A program made the translations under genes and the position numbers. A DNA stretch of 13,201 nucleotides from Phanerochaete sordida (Eukaryota; Basidiomycota; Agaricomycetes; Polyporales; Phanerochaetaceae). Below, piece by piece: positions 1 through 9,363 of this stretch. The notes beneath the pieces were generated by a model. That model did no database searches, was not told the origin of the DNA, and worked only from the letters and a program-made list of their open reading frames with translations. The number at the start of each line of letters is the position of its first letter. Position 1 is the stretch's first letter. The DNA lies in NCBI GenBank assembly GCA_019973155.2, contig BPQB01000206.1:1-13201 (forward strand), read 5' to 3'.

Positions 1-934
1 AGGATATATTGCTGCTGCGATATTTTCGGGGGCATAAGCAGGCGTAGCGGGGCTCCGTACGCCTGGTTGAACATGCTATTATGTACGAGGAAGGCTTCTG
101 GCCCACAGGAGCTGTTACCCACAGCCGGGGGCGAATTCTGCGTAAAATGCCCGAAAACTCGGGGTATAATCGCGCCGCGAGGCCTCCGGTCGCTGTATAG
201 CGCACGCGGATGCATATAGATGTAATTTAAGCATCTCATCGTTGTAATTACCGTCCCTTTACGTGGTACAAACCGCAGAATGTTGTTCAGCAAGACTGCG
301 CAGAAAATGCGGGGGGAATCAGAATACACCTCCGCCACGGGCTCTACGCGCGCTGTATTGGTAATACGGCAATCGCGAGGGGTTTATAACATGCCCAAAG
401 ACTGTGAGCACCCTCCTGAGGCCCTGTCAATGCCCTAGAATGACTCCTACGAAAATCCTGGCAAATCACCCATAAATTAGGAATATATTCGCCTCGCTAG
501 GGTCCTGTCCCCCATACGTCATATTGATCTGTATAGTTTGTATGAGGAAGTACGAAGATGCCTTGAAAGCTATGCTGTAGCGTTCTGTGGCCTGAACAGC
601 GTCGTATGTAATATTTCGTGCATTTACTCCCAAAATCACCCAATGCTACCAATTACATGGCTACTATCAAGGGTATAGCTCACAGACGTACGTGAGTACT
701 ATAGGCAGAAGCACCAGGCCACTACCGGTGCCCAGAAAAGTGCGCATGCCACGATAACGGCGTTCGCGAAGGGGAGCGGAAGCAGTCACGTGATCTTCGT
801 CGCGCGAAACCTCTAAGTCCCGAGTGTCAGTAGAGTCGCGGCCTCTCGCTAAGTTTGGGCTCCCTCGCACACGTATGTTGTTCTGGGTCGGCAATAACTG
901 ATATATAACGATAGTTACGTATGTTTGGGAAGTA
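1..934. other. intergenic flank, no gene recognised
   Basis: No reading frame of useful length, no intron-exon chain and no RNA gene was seen. Base composition is visibly more AT-rich (TATA-, TTTA- and ATAT-rich patches, for example around 460-560 and 900-925) than the adjoining transposase gene. It lies just downstream of the transposase stop codon, so it should contain that gene's 3' untranslated region, but no clear AATAAA is visible on the minus strand. One edge of the KDZ element could fall here, but I could not identify a terminal inverted repeat. Confidence 0.6.
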
Positions 935-3900
935 CTAAGACTCATCGTCGGAGTCTGCGCCGCTCAGGTCGTCGTCGGAGTCATCCGCGGCGTCCGCGAA
1001 GTGCAGATCCTCGTCTGGGACCGTCCCTCGAGCTGCTCTCTCTCCCGTTGCCTCAGCCCCCTCATCTTCGTCCGTGATGACCGCAAGTCCTCGTGGTGCC
1101 CGCCACCACAACGTGCTGAACCTGTGCGACAGCGCGCGCTCGGTCGCCGCACGTTCCGCAGCATACGCGGCGGCACCACCGGCGACGATCGGGCACTTCT
1201 TCAGTCGCGCGGCGCGGCCTTCGCGTTCGTCCCATCGTAACGCGTTCTTCTCCAGCGCAGCGCCGACGCGGATCTTCTCAGCTTGGACGCACAGGGACTC
1301 TTCGCGATAACGCTCCTTCCGTGCGCGTGACTTGAGGAACTCGACCCGGAGGGCTAAAGCAGGGCGTGCAGGTGAGTAACAACACTGTAGAATACAGCAC
1401 AATCACGCACCGTCGTGTAGACCCCTGATACCGTTCGCGTCCCCTCCGTCTGCCCCCATCCAGATCCACGACAACACATACTTTCCCTCTGACATTCCCA
1501 CTCCCGAGATTGCGTCGTCCCCGCGTATAGCTGTGACGTCTGCGTCTTCGAGGGGCTTATATCGTTGCTCCCATGTACCGGGGCCCACGAGGGCCACTTT
1601 GGCTGCGCGCGCCGCGCGGTACTTCGCCTTCAGCGCTGTGATCTTGGACTCGTTCTGGTCAATTCGTGTGCGTGCTCGAGTGCTCGGTCCCTGGTGTCGA
1701 ACGTGCCGATCCCGATAGCTAACCAGACGAGACCGGATGTGGAGGTGGACGCGCAGTTTGTCGAGGCTGTCGGCAAGTTGTCCGTCTCGGAGCTTGCACT
1801 CCATGTCCGTTATACCGCCGGCACAGCCGTCGCGCTCCGCTTGGCCAAGGGAGCTCGGGAGGAACAGCGGCTGGTGCTCGGGGAGGTCGACGACGTCGGC
1901 GTCCGCTTGGGAACGTGGGCGAGAGCTGGTCGAGGGGCCGTTGGACGCTGTGCTAGCTGACGCGGCGACGAGGGACTGGCGATGCCGCGCCAACTTCATC
2001 GGCACGCACGGCATGTATATAGCCTGCACATTCCGTATACTGGTGATGCGGTGGCGGAGGGAGGCGCGTTTGGCGATGACTTCGGCAGTATTCACAGGAT
2101 TGCCACTGGTAGCCGGGGGATACTTCGCCCTGAACCTGCGCCTGGGATCTCGTCAGCGTCGACGTGCGCGGCAAAGGGCCATAAGTACTTACTGCTGGTC
2201 CTCTAGGTCGAGTAGCGCGGAGAGCATGGCGGCGGGAGTGACCTCGTGCAGCGGCACGTTACCACGATTTGCGTCGGCTTCCTCCTCACGGAGCAGCTGG
2301 ATCCGAATCTCAGACTCGCTCATCCCTGGCGATAGTTAGAGCTGCGCTTCATATCAAGGCATGACGCGTACCGGTAGACTTCCAGTAGTAAGGGTCGGGC
2401 TGCGATCTGTCCTGCTCGTACGCGAGGACTGTCTTCGTCCATTCGGCGACGTGCGACGGCTGTAGGTCGGCCACGAACGTCTCGTGTAGACGGTCAAACT
2501 TGACGAATCCGGCGGTCGCCGTTCGCTCGCGCTTATCGAGAGAGGGTCCTGCTGGAACTTAGCAATAGAACCACGCAAGTAGGTCAGACGACGCACCCAT
2601 TGTGAGATATTTCTCCACGTTGTTGAACTCCATGTGATCGTTCAGGGTCTCCTCCCTCGATCCCGGTCCCATCTCCTGAGTACTGCCGGCCACTGGATCA
2701 AAGCGTGACCAGCCGCGCTCGACTTCCTCGCAGTCGGTGCGGCACATGCCGGGCTGGAAGTTGAGGGAGTATTGGTTGTGCCCTTCCTCCTTGTGGGCGT
2801 TGAAGTGGTACTTGGGAATCGCGTAGCGTACCTCGCCCTCGGGGAGCTCTATGCGGAGGTGCTGGGGAAGCTCGGCGATTCGCTGGAGGAGGAAGCGGAG
2901 CCATTGGCACATGATGTCGTATGATAGCACCAAGCGAAGGCCGCGCGCGATGTGTTGAAGGGCCGACATGGCAACGAAGTCGACGTTGCATTGCCTGGGG
3001 AGGACGTCAGGTACGGAGGGTCGGTGAATGCAAGGCAGACTGACCTCTCGCCCTTCTGCAGATCCCCCACTCCGTTGGGAAAGACGAAGCCATGGCGTGC
3101 ATCGATGGCCATGACGCAGCCGCTGGTCGCGTACCCCTTGAACGACTTATTAGCGTTCATCATCGCTGCGAATCCGGTACAGGTGCTGATCTGGAAGATG
3201 GTGAGGCTGTGCGGCGGTTCGGCATGTGAGGGTACGCACGTCCTTCTGGTCGGCATATTTGAGAATGTGCTCGCGGTATTCAGACCCTTCGACGAAGAAG
3301 CCCCAGCCTGGCGACAACGTTGGATCTCGTGCTTCGCTCGAGATCGCGCGGCGCTTCAAGCGGAAGTTCGCGTCGATAGCGACGAACGTCGTGTAGATGA
3401 ATCTGGAGCACATCAGCGACGGTTGTCGGCAGGGATTCATGAGCACGCACCGTAGGTCCTCCGACACACTCTCCCAGTTCTCCGGGATGTTGAAGCCTGG
3501 GAGTGGGCATGCAGGGCAACGGGTGCACAGCTCGCCGGGCTTGGTCGCGTTCACCCCTCCAGGTTCGTGTCCGCGGCCGTGATTTTTGAGAAGCTGCATG
3601 TGTCGCCACTCCCGCACCATGCGCAGAAAAGGTTTGAGGCGATCCTAGAGAGCGTGAGTCACGAATCTGAGCAACAGCTGAGTCACACTTACATAACGTT
3701 GCCGAATACCAGCCCGATCAGTCAACTTCGTGAGCGTGAGATAGTAGTCGTAGGCCGTCACTTTGCTCTGCAGAGTCAGAAGGTGGAAGTGTTCGAGGCC
3801 GCGGAATGTGCAGCACGTGGTCGGCTCTTCGAGAGTGGCGGGATACAGCTCATAGCGAAGCAGCTGCTGGAGCTTCGTGCCGGCAGCTTTCTGCCGGTCG

Positions 3901-4804
3901 CACTGGCAGTACTGGACGTTGACCGGGTGTAGCCCATTGGTGTGGATGACGACGAAGCTTCGCGGCGCGGCGGACGGCGCAGAGCAATACTCGCCCCTGA
4001 GGTGCCCGAGTTGGATGACCAGGCCGATGTCCTTGAGCGTGACGCTTTCGAAGAATCTGCCATTCCATTGCTGTATAGCGGGTGTTAGCATTGAAGGTGA
4101 GGGCGTGAAGTAACACCTTACCTTTACACGATGAAAAGGCTGGTTCTGATGCGATGTGAGACAGCATGCTTTGCAGACAACGGTGTGCCCCGAGCAGTCC
4201 ATACAACGGAACTCCGGTGTCGCATCGTGATCGTTCGCGCACATCGGACACGACTGCCGTCTCTCGCCTGCCCAGCCATCCAGACGGAGGAGCTCGTCGA
4301 GGAAGTAATCCCTCTCTTTGGCCCAATCCAGCAGTACCTGATCATGAACCTGATGCGAGAGCGTGAGTAATGGTGTAGCAGGTGAGACGATACACGTACC
4401 AGGGTAGCAAAAGACTTCTCGCCCAGAGTCTTGTTCTGCCTCGGCGGTTTGGCAGCGGCGGGTGCTTCGGGGCTTGACTCGGCGGCGGGTGCTTCGGGGC
4501 TTGACTCGGCGGCGGGTGCTTCGACGTATGGCTCGGCGGCTGGGACGTCGCTATCGAGGTCGAGATCAAGCGTATCGTGCAATTCGCGCGTCCAAGGAAG
4601 GTCCTCGGGCGAAAACTGGAGATGGGGGAATCTGGGAGGCAAGGCGGGGGCAGTGTAGCGTGTCGAGGCATGTCTGACACGTCGACCGTCTTGCGAGGCT
4701 TCGTAGATGTTCGCGACAGCGGACTGACTGGGGACGTCGGCGTTCGAAAAGCTGAAGACCTCGGTCTCGTGTTCTTCGCGACGGCGCCGCTTGGCTCTGG
4801 ACAT
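935..4804 (-). CDS. KDZ-family transposase with CxC2 cysteine cluster
   Basis: This is a cut-and-paste-type DNA transposase of the Kyakuja-Dileera-Zisupton class, expected to act in the nucleus. Exons (complement): 4400-4804, 4122-4349, 3693-4070, 3451-3644, 3240-3402, 3045-3190, 2597-2994, 2372-2551, 2193-2325, 1411-2141, 935-1353. They total 3375 nt in one frame: 1124 residues plus stop. All ten introns are 45-57 nt with GT..AG ends. Residues 1-135 are a basic start (MSRAKRRRREE) followed by a disordered segment with EAPAAESSP repeats. A B-box-like zinc cluster has C169, C172, C184, C187, C194, C197, H202 and H208, with a following YCQC motif. Likely catalytic acids are D412 in FVAIDANFRL, D531 in SYDIMCQW and E597 in CEEVERGW. 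Further family blocks are NGVGDLQKGER and STQEMGPGSR. The C-terminal third is helical and charged and ends in an Asp/Ser-rich acidic tail. The length is normal for the family. Domain names come from family knowledge. The exon joins are my reading; the acceptor at 2552 has an in-frame alternative 6 nt upstream. The start at 4804 is the first ATG of the frame and gives a family-like N-terminus. Confidence 0.93.
4459..4539 (-). repeat. 27-bp coding minisatellite in transposase exon 1
   Basis: Three tandem 27-bp units begin at 4459, 4486 and 4513. On the minus strand they encode the nine-residue repeat EAPAAESSP. The first two plus-strand units are nearly identical; the third is diverged (encoding EPYVEAPAA-like residues). 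The unit is a multiple of three, so copy-number change keeps the frame. It lies in the disordered N-terminal segment before the zinc cluster. Confidence 0.85.
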
Positions 4805-5038
4805 GGACGGGGAAGGAAGACGGGGGAGATGGCAGCAGCCCTCCTACTGGCGCAAAGTTTTTCGGACGCAACACTGACAAGATCGGAGATGGCGTAGTCG
4901 GGAGATCAGTAGAAGCGGCGGCGGGCGGGGCCTGCTCTGCTTGGGGCGGTGGCTGCCTAGCGCAGCGCGGCGGCGAGCAGGGAGAGTTGCGGGGCATTGG
5001 CAACTGGCGTTGTTCCATCGTACCACGCGTGCGGACGT

Positions 5039-5046
5039 CTTATATC
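5039..5046 (-). promoter_or_regulatory. possible TATA-like element upstream of the transposase gene
   Basis: The minus strand reads GATATAAG here, about 240 nt before the transposase ATG. If used, it would give a leader of roughly 200 nt containing short upstream ATGs (near 4998 and 5018). The same bases would be a stop codon in the alternative spliced candidate at 5040-5592, so the two readings compete. Support is only the motif. Confidence 0.2.
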
Positions 5047-5592
5047 TGAGCCGTACTAGATGAGCACAGAGAGAAGGGATAACGGAGAGGCAGAGGCACG
5101 TACCTTGACGTCGCCGTTTGAACCTCAGACCGCGATTTCGGGATAATCAAATCAATCGCACCCCGACGCCGACGCCGCCGTCCAAAGACAGTACGTCATG
5201 CATCTGGCAAGCAGCCTTGGATAGTCTGGAGAACGCATTCCTCGTCAGTACACGCTCGTCTTGGCTGGACAAAGGGGGTTCATGAACTTGCGTACTTACC
5301 GGCGATTCGCCATTGACTTGCTGTAACGAGTATCATCACCGCAAGCGAGGTGCAGCGGCGACCCTACACGCTTCCGAACCTCCTCGTAGATGGGCCGAGG
5401 GCGAGGAACGAGACGGGGTAGCGACCACGTACATGGGAGTGTGAGAAGAGGTACACGCACGTCGTAGCGCTGCGGTGGGAATCGAGCTGTCAGACGCACG
5501 TCGGGAGTCCCGATATGGCACAGTACGGACTCACTCATAGCGTTGGTTACTCGACCGCGTCCAGGGACCCCGGGAGAATACGTCCGAAACAT
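5040..5592 (-). other. candidate small spliced gene or 5' leader exons, weak
   Basis: A minus-strand frame opens at ATG 5592, with a second ATG at 5538 (MSESVLCHIG), and runs to 5300. It contains TLPCTWSLP and RPIYEEVRKRV. The frame ends at a GTAAGT donor (5299) with a CCAG acceptor at 5265, a very short 35-nt intron. The next exon reads DERVLTRNAFSRLSK in the continuing frame. A better intron follows at 5056-5103 (48 nt, GTACGT ... pyrimidine-rich ... CATCTAG). Another intron, perhaps from around 5130-5180, would be needed to avoid a stop in between. I do not recognise the product. It could equally be untranslated upstream exons of the transposase transcript, or chance. Confidence 0.25.
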
Positions 5593-7840
5593 CAGTACGT
5601 GCCTATCTTATTCTCAACTACGTCTATAACACTCAGCATAGCTTTGCAGCGTCGGCTGAGACTTGATCTGGCTGTTCGAGCGGCGCTCGACGCAGGAGTA
5701 TGCCGCTAGCACGCGTATATACCGCGAACTCCACGAGCCAAGCCATCCATGTCTGTCTAATATAGTATTATGGATGCAGCTCACGCGCAATATCACCCGT
5801 AAACTGTGTCCGACGGTCGAAGTCGCCCATGCCGTACATACATACGACACGAACTCGCGCGCTACACCTGTACGAACTCGTGCGACATTCACTTGACCAG
5901 CCTACGAGGGCGCATTCGATGGTATGTTTGAGTCATTTGAGCAGTATGTACATGGCCCTGGAGTTCCGCCATGTCTGAACGGCGTCACAACCGTTCGTGC
6001 TGAGTGTCAGCCGCCTTCCCGCGCCCTGCACTGCTCACATATGCGTACGGGCATGCACTGCGAAGCGAGTCATCATGTATGTCCGTTTCTAATGTTTCTC
6101 AATCACCCTGAAGCTGATATGACTGCTCCGTGCGTCGCGCGATGCGCCTGGGTGTCCATACGTCCAGTCCCTGCCAGAGAGGTTCCCGTTCACACTAGCG
6201 CAGCACATGTGCGTACAAGCATACGCTGCGACACGGAACGTCACGTAAGCTCGTTTCCAATGTTTCTTAGTCACTCTGAGCCTGATATGACTGTTCCGTG
6301 CGTCGCGCGATGCGCCTGGGTGTCCGTGCGTCCAGTCCCTGCCAGAGAGGTTCCCGTTCACACTAGCGCAGCACATGTGCGTACAAGCATACGCTGCGAC
6401 ACGGAACGTCACGTAAGCTCGTTTCCAATGTTTCTTAGTCACTCTGAGCCTGATATGACTGTTCCGTGCGTCGCGCGATGCGCCTGGGTGTCCGTGCGTC
6501 CAGTCCCTGCCAGAGAGGTTCCCGTTCACACTAGCGCAGCACATGTGCGTACAAGCATACGCTGCGACACGGAACGTCATGTAAGCCCGTTTCCCATGTT
6601 TCTAAGTCATTCTGAAGCTGATAGGACTGTCTCGCGCGTTGTACAATGTACCCGCGTGCAGATACGTTCAGCTGCTGCCACGCAGATCTCGGGACATCCG
6701 ACAAAGTAGCACAGGGACACTTCATCAGCGTGAGATGTTCACGGATGTGGGATCATAGGGGTGTTGATATGTACTGTGCATGTAGAATAGAGCTCATATT
6801 GGCCACACAGGGTGCGCCCGTCCCACAGCATAATGTTGCGGTAAGGCCTGCCTCCACAACCCTGCGGGAGGACCACCCTGCACTACATTCGCGCGATAAC
6901 GCAGCGGGCACGCCCGCGGTTTGGTAAGAACGACCAAATTTACCTGGTCATACCTCGAACTAGCCCTGCTGTACCTCCCGGGCGGCATATTATATGAGAT
7001 GCGATGCCCGCAGCCTGTTGGTCTGCGAGGAGAACATGCGTCGCGACCCGGTGGCGTTCATATGGCCCCTCGCCCGGCACCCTAATCGTCGACTGACGCC
7101 TCCCAGGCTCTGGGAGTGCCATTCTGGAGTCGAAAGAGTGTCAGATTCTCGCGCGAAGCAAGGTGCCATTGCGTACCGACGTAAAGTAAGGCGTTATACC
7201 TAACGGGCCCGCGCTCGTCTTCGTGCACGCTGTCTTCCGTCACCGACACTATTCCTTTTCCGCTTCAGCGAGCTGATCCAGGCCCAGGTGCCGCTTCTGC
7301 AGTTGAATTCGGTAGCATGTCCTCGAGGGTCCACATACAAGCCTCATGCAGGTTTGCGACCGCCGCAAACCGCGTGAGCTTACCAGTCCGGCGTGACCGA
7401 TGGACGGCGGGCTGCTCTCGCGTCCACTGTGCGTTACTCTGTAGTCTAGTATCAATATAAGCGTCGCCACCACCGACGTCTACGGCCAACGGCAAGTGTA
7501 TGGTTGGCAAGACTGACGAGGACGCACTGCCTCATTCGGGCATGAGGCTCCCAAATCTGTCACGACCTGTACCCTTAGCAGGCAGCCTACGCCCTGGTGG
7601 CGGTTTCTAAGATCTACCCGAGAACGCGGTGCCGTCGACGCCGAGCGCGGACGTGGGACGGCCAATCAACGACGACGGATCGTCTTACCCGCCGATACAC
7701 ACTCGGCCGAACGCCGTCGAGACGGAGAGACCTTCCATCGATAATGCGGTCAGGGCGTGATATTGGACAACTCGGACGACAGGACGACAGCAAGAGATAC
7801 GCAGGGCACACAAGTACAAATACGGTAGGTACGGCGTTAT
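5593..7840. other. gene-poor intergenic stretch with a tandem repeat
   Basis: Apart from the 168-bp tandem repeat described separately, I see no convincing gene. The open frames are short and give no recognisable protein or consistent exon chain. A minus-strand stretch at about 7250-7510 has a somewhat protein-like frame (ending LPNSTAEAAPGPGSAR) with a GTAAGC donor-like site nearby, but no good acceptor and no recognised family, so it is not called. The stretch separates the transposase gene from the divergent gene pair at 7841-12755. Confidence 0.55.
6119..6622. repeat. 168-bp tandem repeat, three full units plus degenerate flanks
   Basis: Units begin at 6119, 6287 and 6455 at an exact 168-bp period, each with the landmark TGACTGNTCCGTGCGTCGCG. 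Units 1 and 2 differ at only about three positions, all in their first 45 bases; units 2 and 3 differ at about seven, all in their last 45 bases. Partial, more diverged copies flank the array: about 5990-6118 on the left (sharing the CACATATGCGTAC-like block and the AATGTTTCT block) and about 6623-6700 on the right. The pattern of divergent outside and near-identical inside points to recent unequal exchange or slippage. Because 168 is a multiple of three, the array keeps long frames open on both strands, which I take to be incidental. Confidence 0.93.
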
Positions 7841-9076
7841 CTAGTACGGAAGAAAAGCGACGTGAGCGATGTTGTCGAGCCACATACGATCAGCTTGATG
7901 AGCAGAGGGCGCAGGGAAGCCCCAAGCATCGGGGTGAGCGCCTCGAGCAGCCATGTGCTCGGATCTGATAAATGCGATTAAGAACGGATCGGCCATGCGC
8001 GAGGACAGATACTCACCGGCGGTACTGAACACCCGGGCGAAGGCCACGAATGACGACCCAAGCGGCGGGGTTGCCAGGGGCATCGTCCTCGTTCGCGGCA
8101 GCGGGGGCCGGAGCCGGGGTTGGGACCGGGGCGGCGGGGCCAAGCGCGTCGTGCATGCGGCGGGTTGCCTCGTCGAGGGAGACGACGTACGGGACGGCCG
8201 AGTGCTCCGACAAAGGACCGCTGACGGTGCCCATGATGCAAGCGAGGACGAAAGAGTCGCGCGCTGCCTCCCAGGTGCCGAACCCGCGGGAACGATTACG
8301 CGAGACCCCGTGAGTGTACATTGCTACGAGGTTCCTGCCGAAAACATTAGCGATGACAGCCGAACAGATGGCGCGATGCTCACCAGTCCCTGAGTGCCCC
8401 AACCTTCAGGCCGCAGTAGACGACCCACCAAGGGCCGAGGTAGTCGACAGGCCCGGCCGGCAGCGGATCGCCTTCTAGAACCTCCGTCGCAGCGTCGATG
8501 AAGTCGCGGATGTTGGGGCTGCACGTGTGGAATCGAGTTAGCAAGTAAGCGAGCAAAATTTTCAGGTACGTACTTGGCGTTCGCGGGCTGTTGAGGCTGG
8601 GCAGCTTGGGCACCGGCCGCGTTGGCAGGCGGGTTGGCTCCGGGGCCAGCGGCAGGAGCTTGCGGCTGCTGAGCATTGGCGGCGGGCCCACCGTGAGCGG
8701 CGGCAGGCGGCGGCGGGGCTGGCTGCGCGTTGCCGGCGGCGGGAGGTGCGTTGCCGGCGGCGGGCGGAGCGTTGCCGGCGGCGGGCGGAGCGTTGCCAGC
8801 GGCGGGCGGAGCGTTCGCAGCGGGCGGGGCGTTCGCAGCGGGCGGAGCGTTCGCGACGGCTGGCGCGCCGGGGGCGGGCTGCGCGAGGTTGGCCATTGGC
8901 AGCGGCGGGGGGCTGTAACACGGAGACGGAGGGACAACGGGTTCGTGATGGCAGCGATACTCAACGTGATGGACTTGACTGCCGGGGTGAACGAGGCAGA
9001 CGCAAAATGTATCGTCGTAGCAGTGGGGATAGTAACGGGGCTCCGTCGTGCGATAGGCGTCCTCCTTCAGCTGCAT
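7841..9076 (-). CDS. hybrid-binding (viroplasmin-like) domain protein without RNase H domain
   Basis: Exons (complement): 8574-9076, 8384-8518, 8017-8334 and 7841-7964, totalling 1080 nt: 359 residues plus stop. The three introns are 55, 49 and 52 nt. The first two have clear GCTAA branch sites (TTGCTAACTC, TCGCTAATGT), and all joins keep frame. N-terminus: MQLKEDAYRTT followed by a Cys/His-containing block. Residues about 70-165 are Ala/Pro/Asn-rich with NAPPAAG repeats. Residues about 198-243 form a compact domain, WWVVYCGLKVGALRDW followed by GFGTWEAARDSF. It matches the RNase H1 N-terminal hybrid-binding / viroplasmin pattern: hydrophobic strand, G-x-K-x-G, aromatic, then F and an Ala-rich helix. 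The domain is split by the second intron and reassembles only on splicing. A second Ala/Pro linker and a C-terminal tail follow. No RNase H catalytic acids are present, so a binding rather than cutting role is inferred. The start at 9076 is chosen because a TATA-like box lies about 90 nt upstream; the frame is open to ATG 9385. It is divergent from the gene at 9364. Confidence 0.82.
8730..8866 (-). repeat. 18/21-bp Ala-Pro-Asn coding repeats
   Basis: Tandem GC-rich units of 21 bp (NAPPAAG) and 18 bp (NAPPAA) lie in the first exon of the hybrid-binding-domain gene. There are about four 21-bp and three 18-bp units. On the plus strand each appears as GCGTTGCCGGCGGCGGGCGG or a close variant. Units are in frame and near-identical, consistent with recent copy-number change. 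They encode a flexible linker between the N-terminal block and the folded domain. Confidence 0.9.
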
Positions 9077-9162
9077 CAAGCGGCGCTGCAGACGAGGGGG
9101 GACGTGTCGCAGGTGAGCGAAGAGGGAGAGGAGCGATGGCGGGGAGTCAGGCGAGGCTGGGT

Positions 9163-9170
9163 TATTTAAA
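9163..9170 (-). promoter_or_regulatory. TATA-like box of the minus-strand gene, possibly bidirectional
   Basis: The minus strand reads TTTAAATA inside GGGTTTAAATAACCC, a near-palindrome. It lies about 90 nt before the chosen ATG at 9076, which would place the transcript start near 9135 and give a leader of about 60 nt. Its symmetry and position between divergent genes mean it could also serve the plus-strand gene, whose first ATG is at 9364. Evidence is motif and spacing only. Confidence 0.45.
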
Positions 9171-9363
9171 CCCCTCCCTTCTACGAGGAAAATCCAGAAA
9201 ATGGAGGGGCGTCGGACAGCACGCAACCACAACGCCATCGCGCATCCACGCGGTGCGCCGGGTCGAGAGCAGTGTAGAGCACGCCGCGCGCGGGTGTCGA
9301 GCGGGCCGCGCGACGTGTCGAAGGGCCGTACGCTGCCGTGAGGCGAGCAGCCACCTATCGTCG

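Noticed and set aside
4566..5018. 150-residue minus-strand frame overlapping the transposase start
   Set aside because: It is in another frame from exon 1, Pro/Arg-rich, and gives no family match. The frame from 4804 joins correctly to the zinc-cluster exon.
5990..6700. CRISPR-like array
   Set aside because: The repeats are directly abutting 168-bp units with no unique spacers, in a eukaryotic context.
5924..6709. 261-residue plus-strand open frame
   Set aside because: It is kept open only by the 168-bp tandem repeat, whose unit is divisible by three; the opposite strand is also open there. There is no domain and no supporting exon structure.
8746..9363. Upstream extension of the large plus-strand gene's first exon
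   Set aside because: The frame is open, but this part is antisense to the Ala/Pro repeats of the minus-strand gene and consists of Arg-rich shadow translation. The spacer with the TATA-like box argues for a start at 9364 or 9481.
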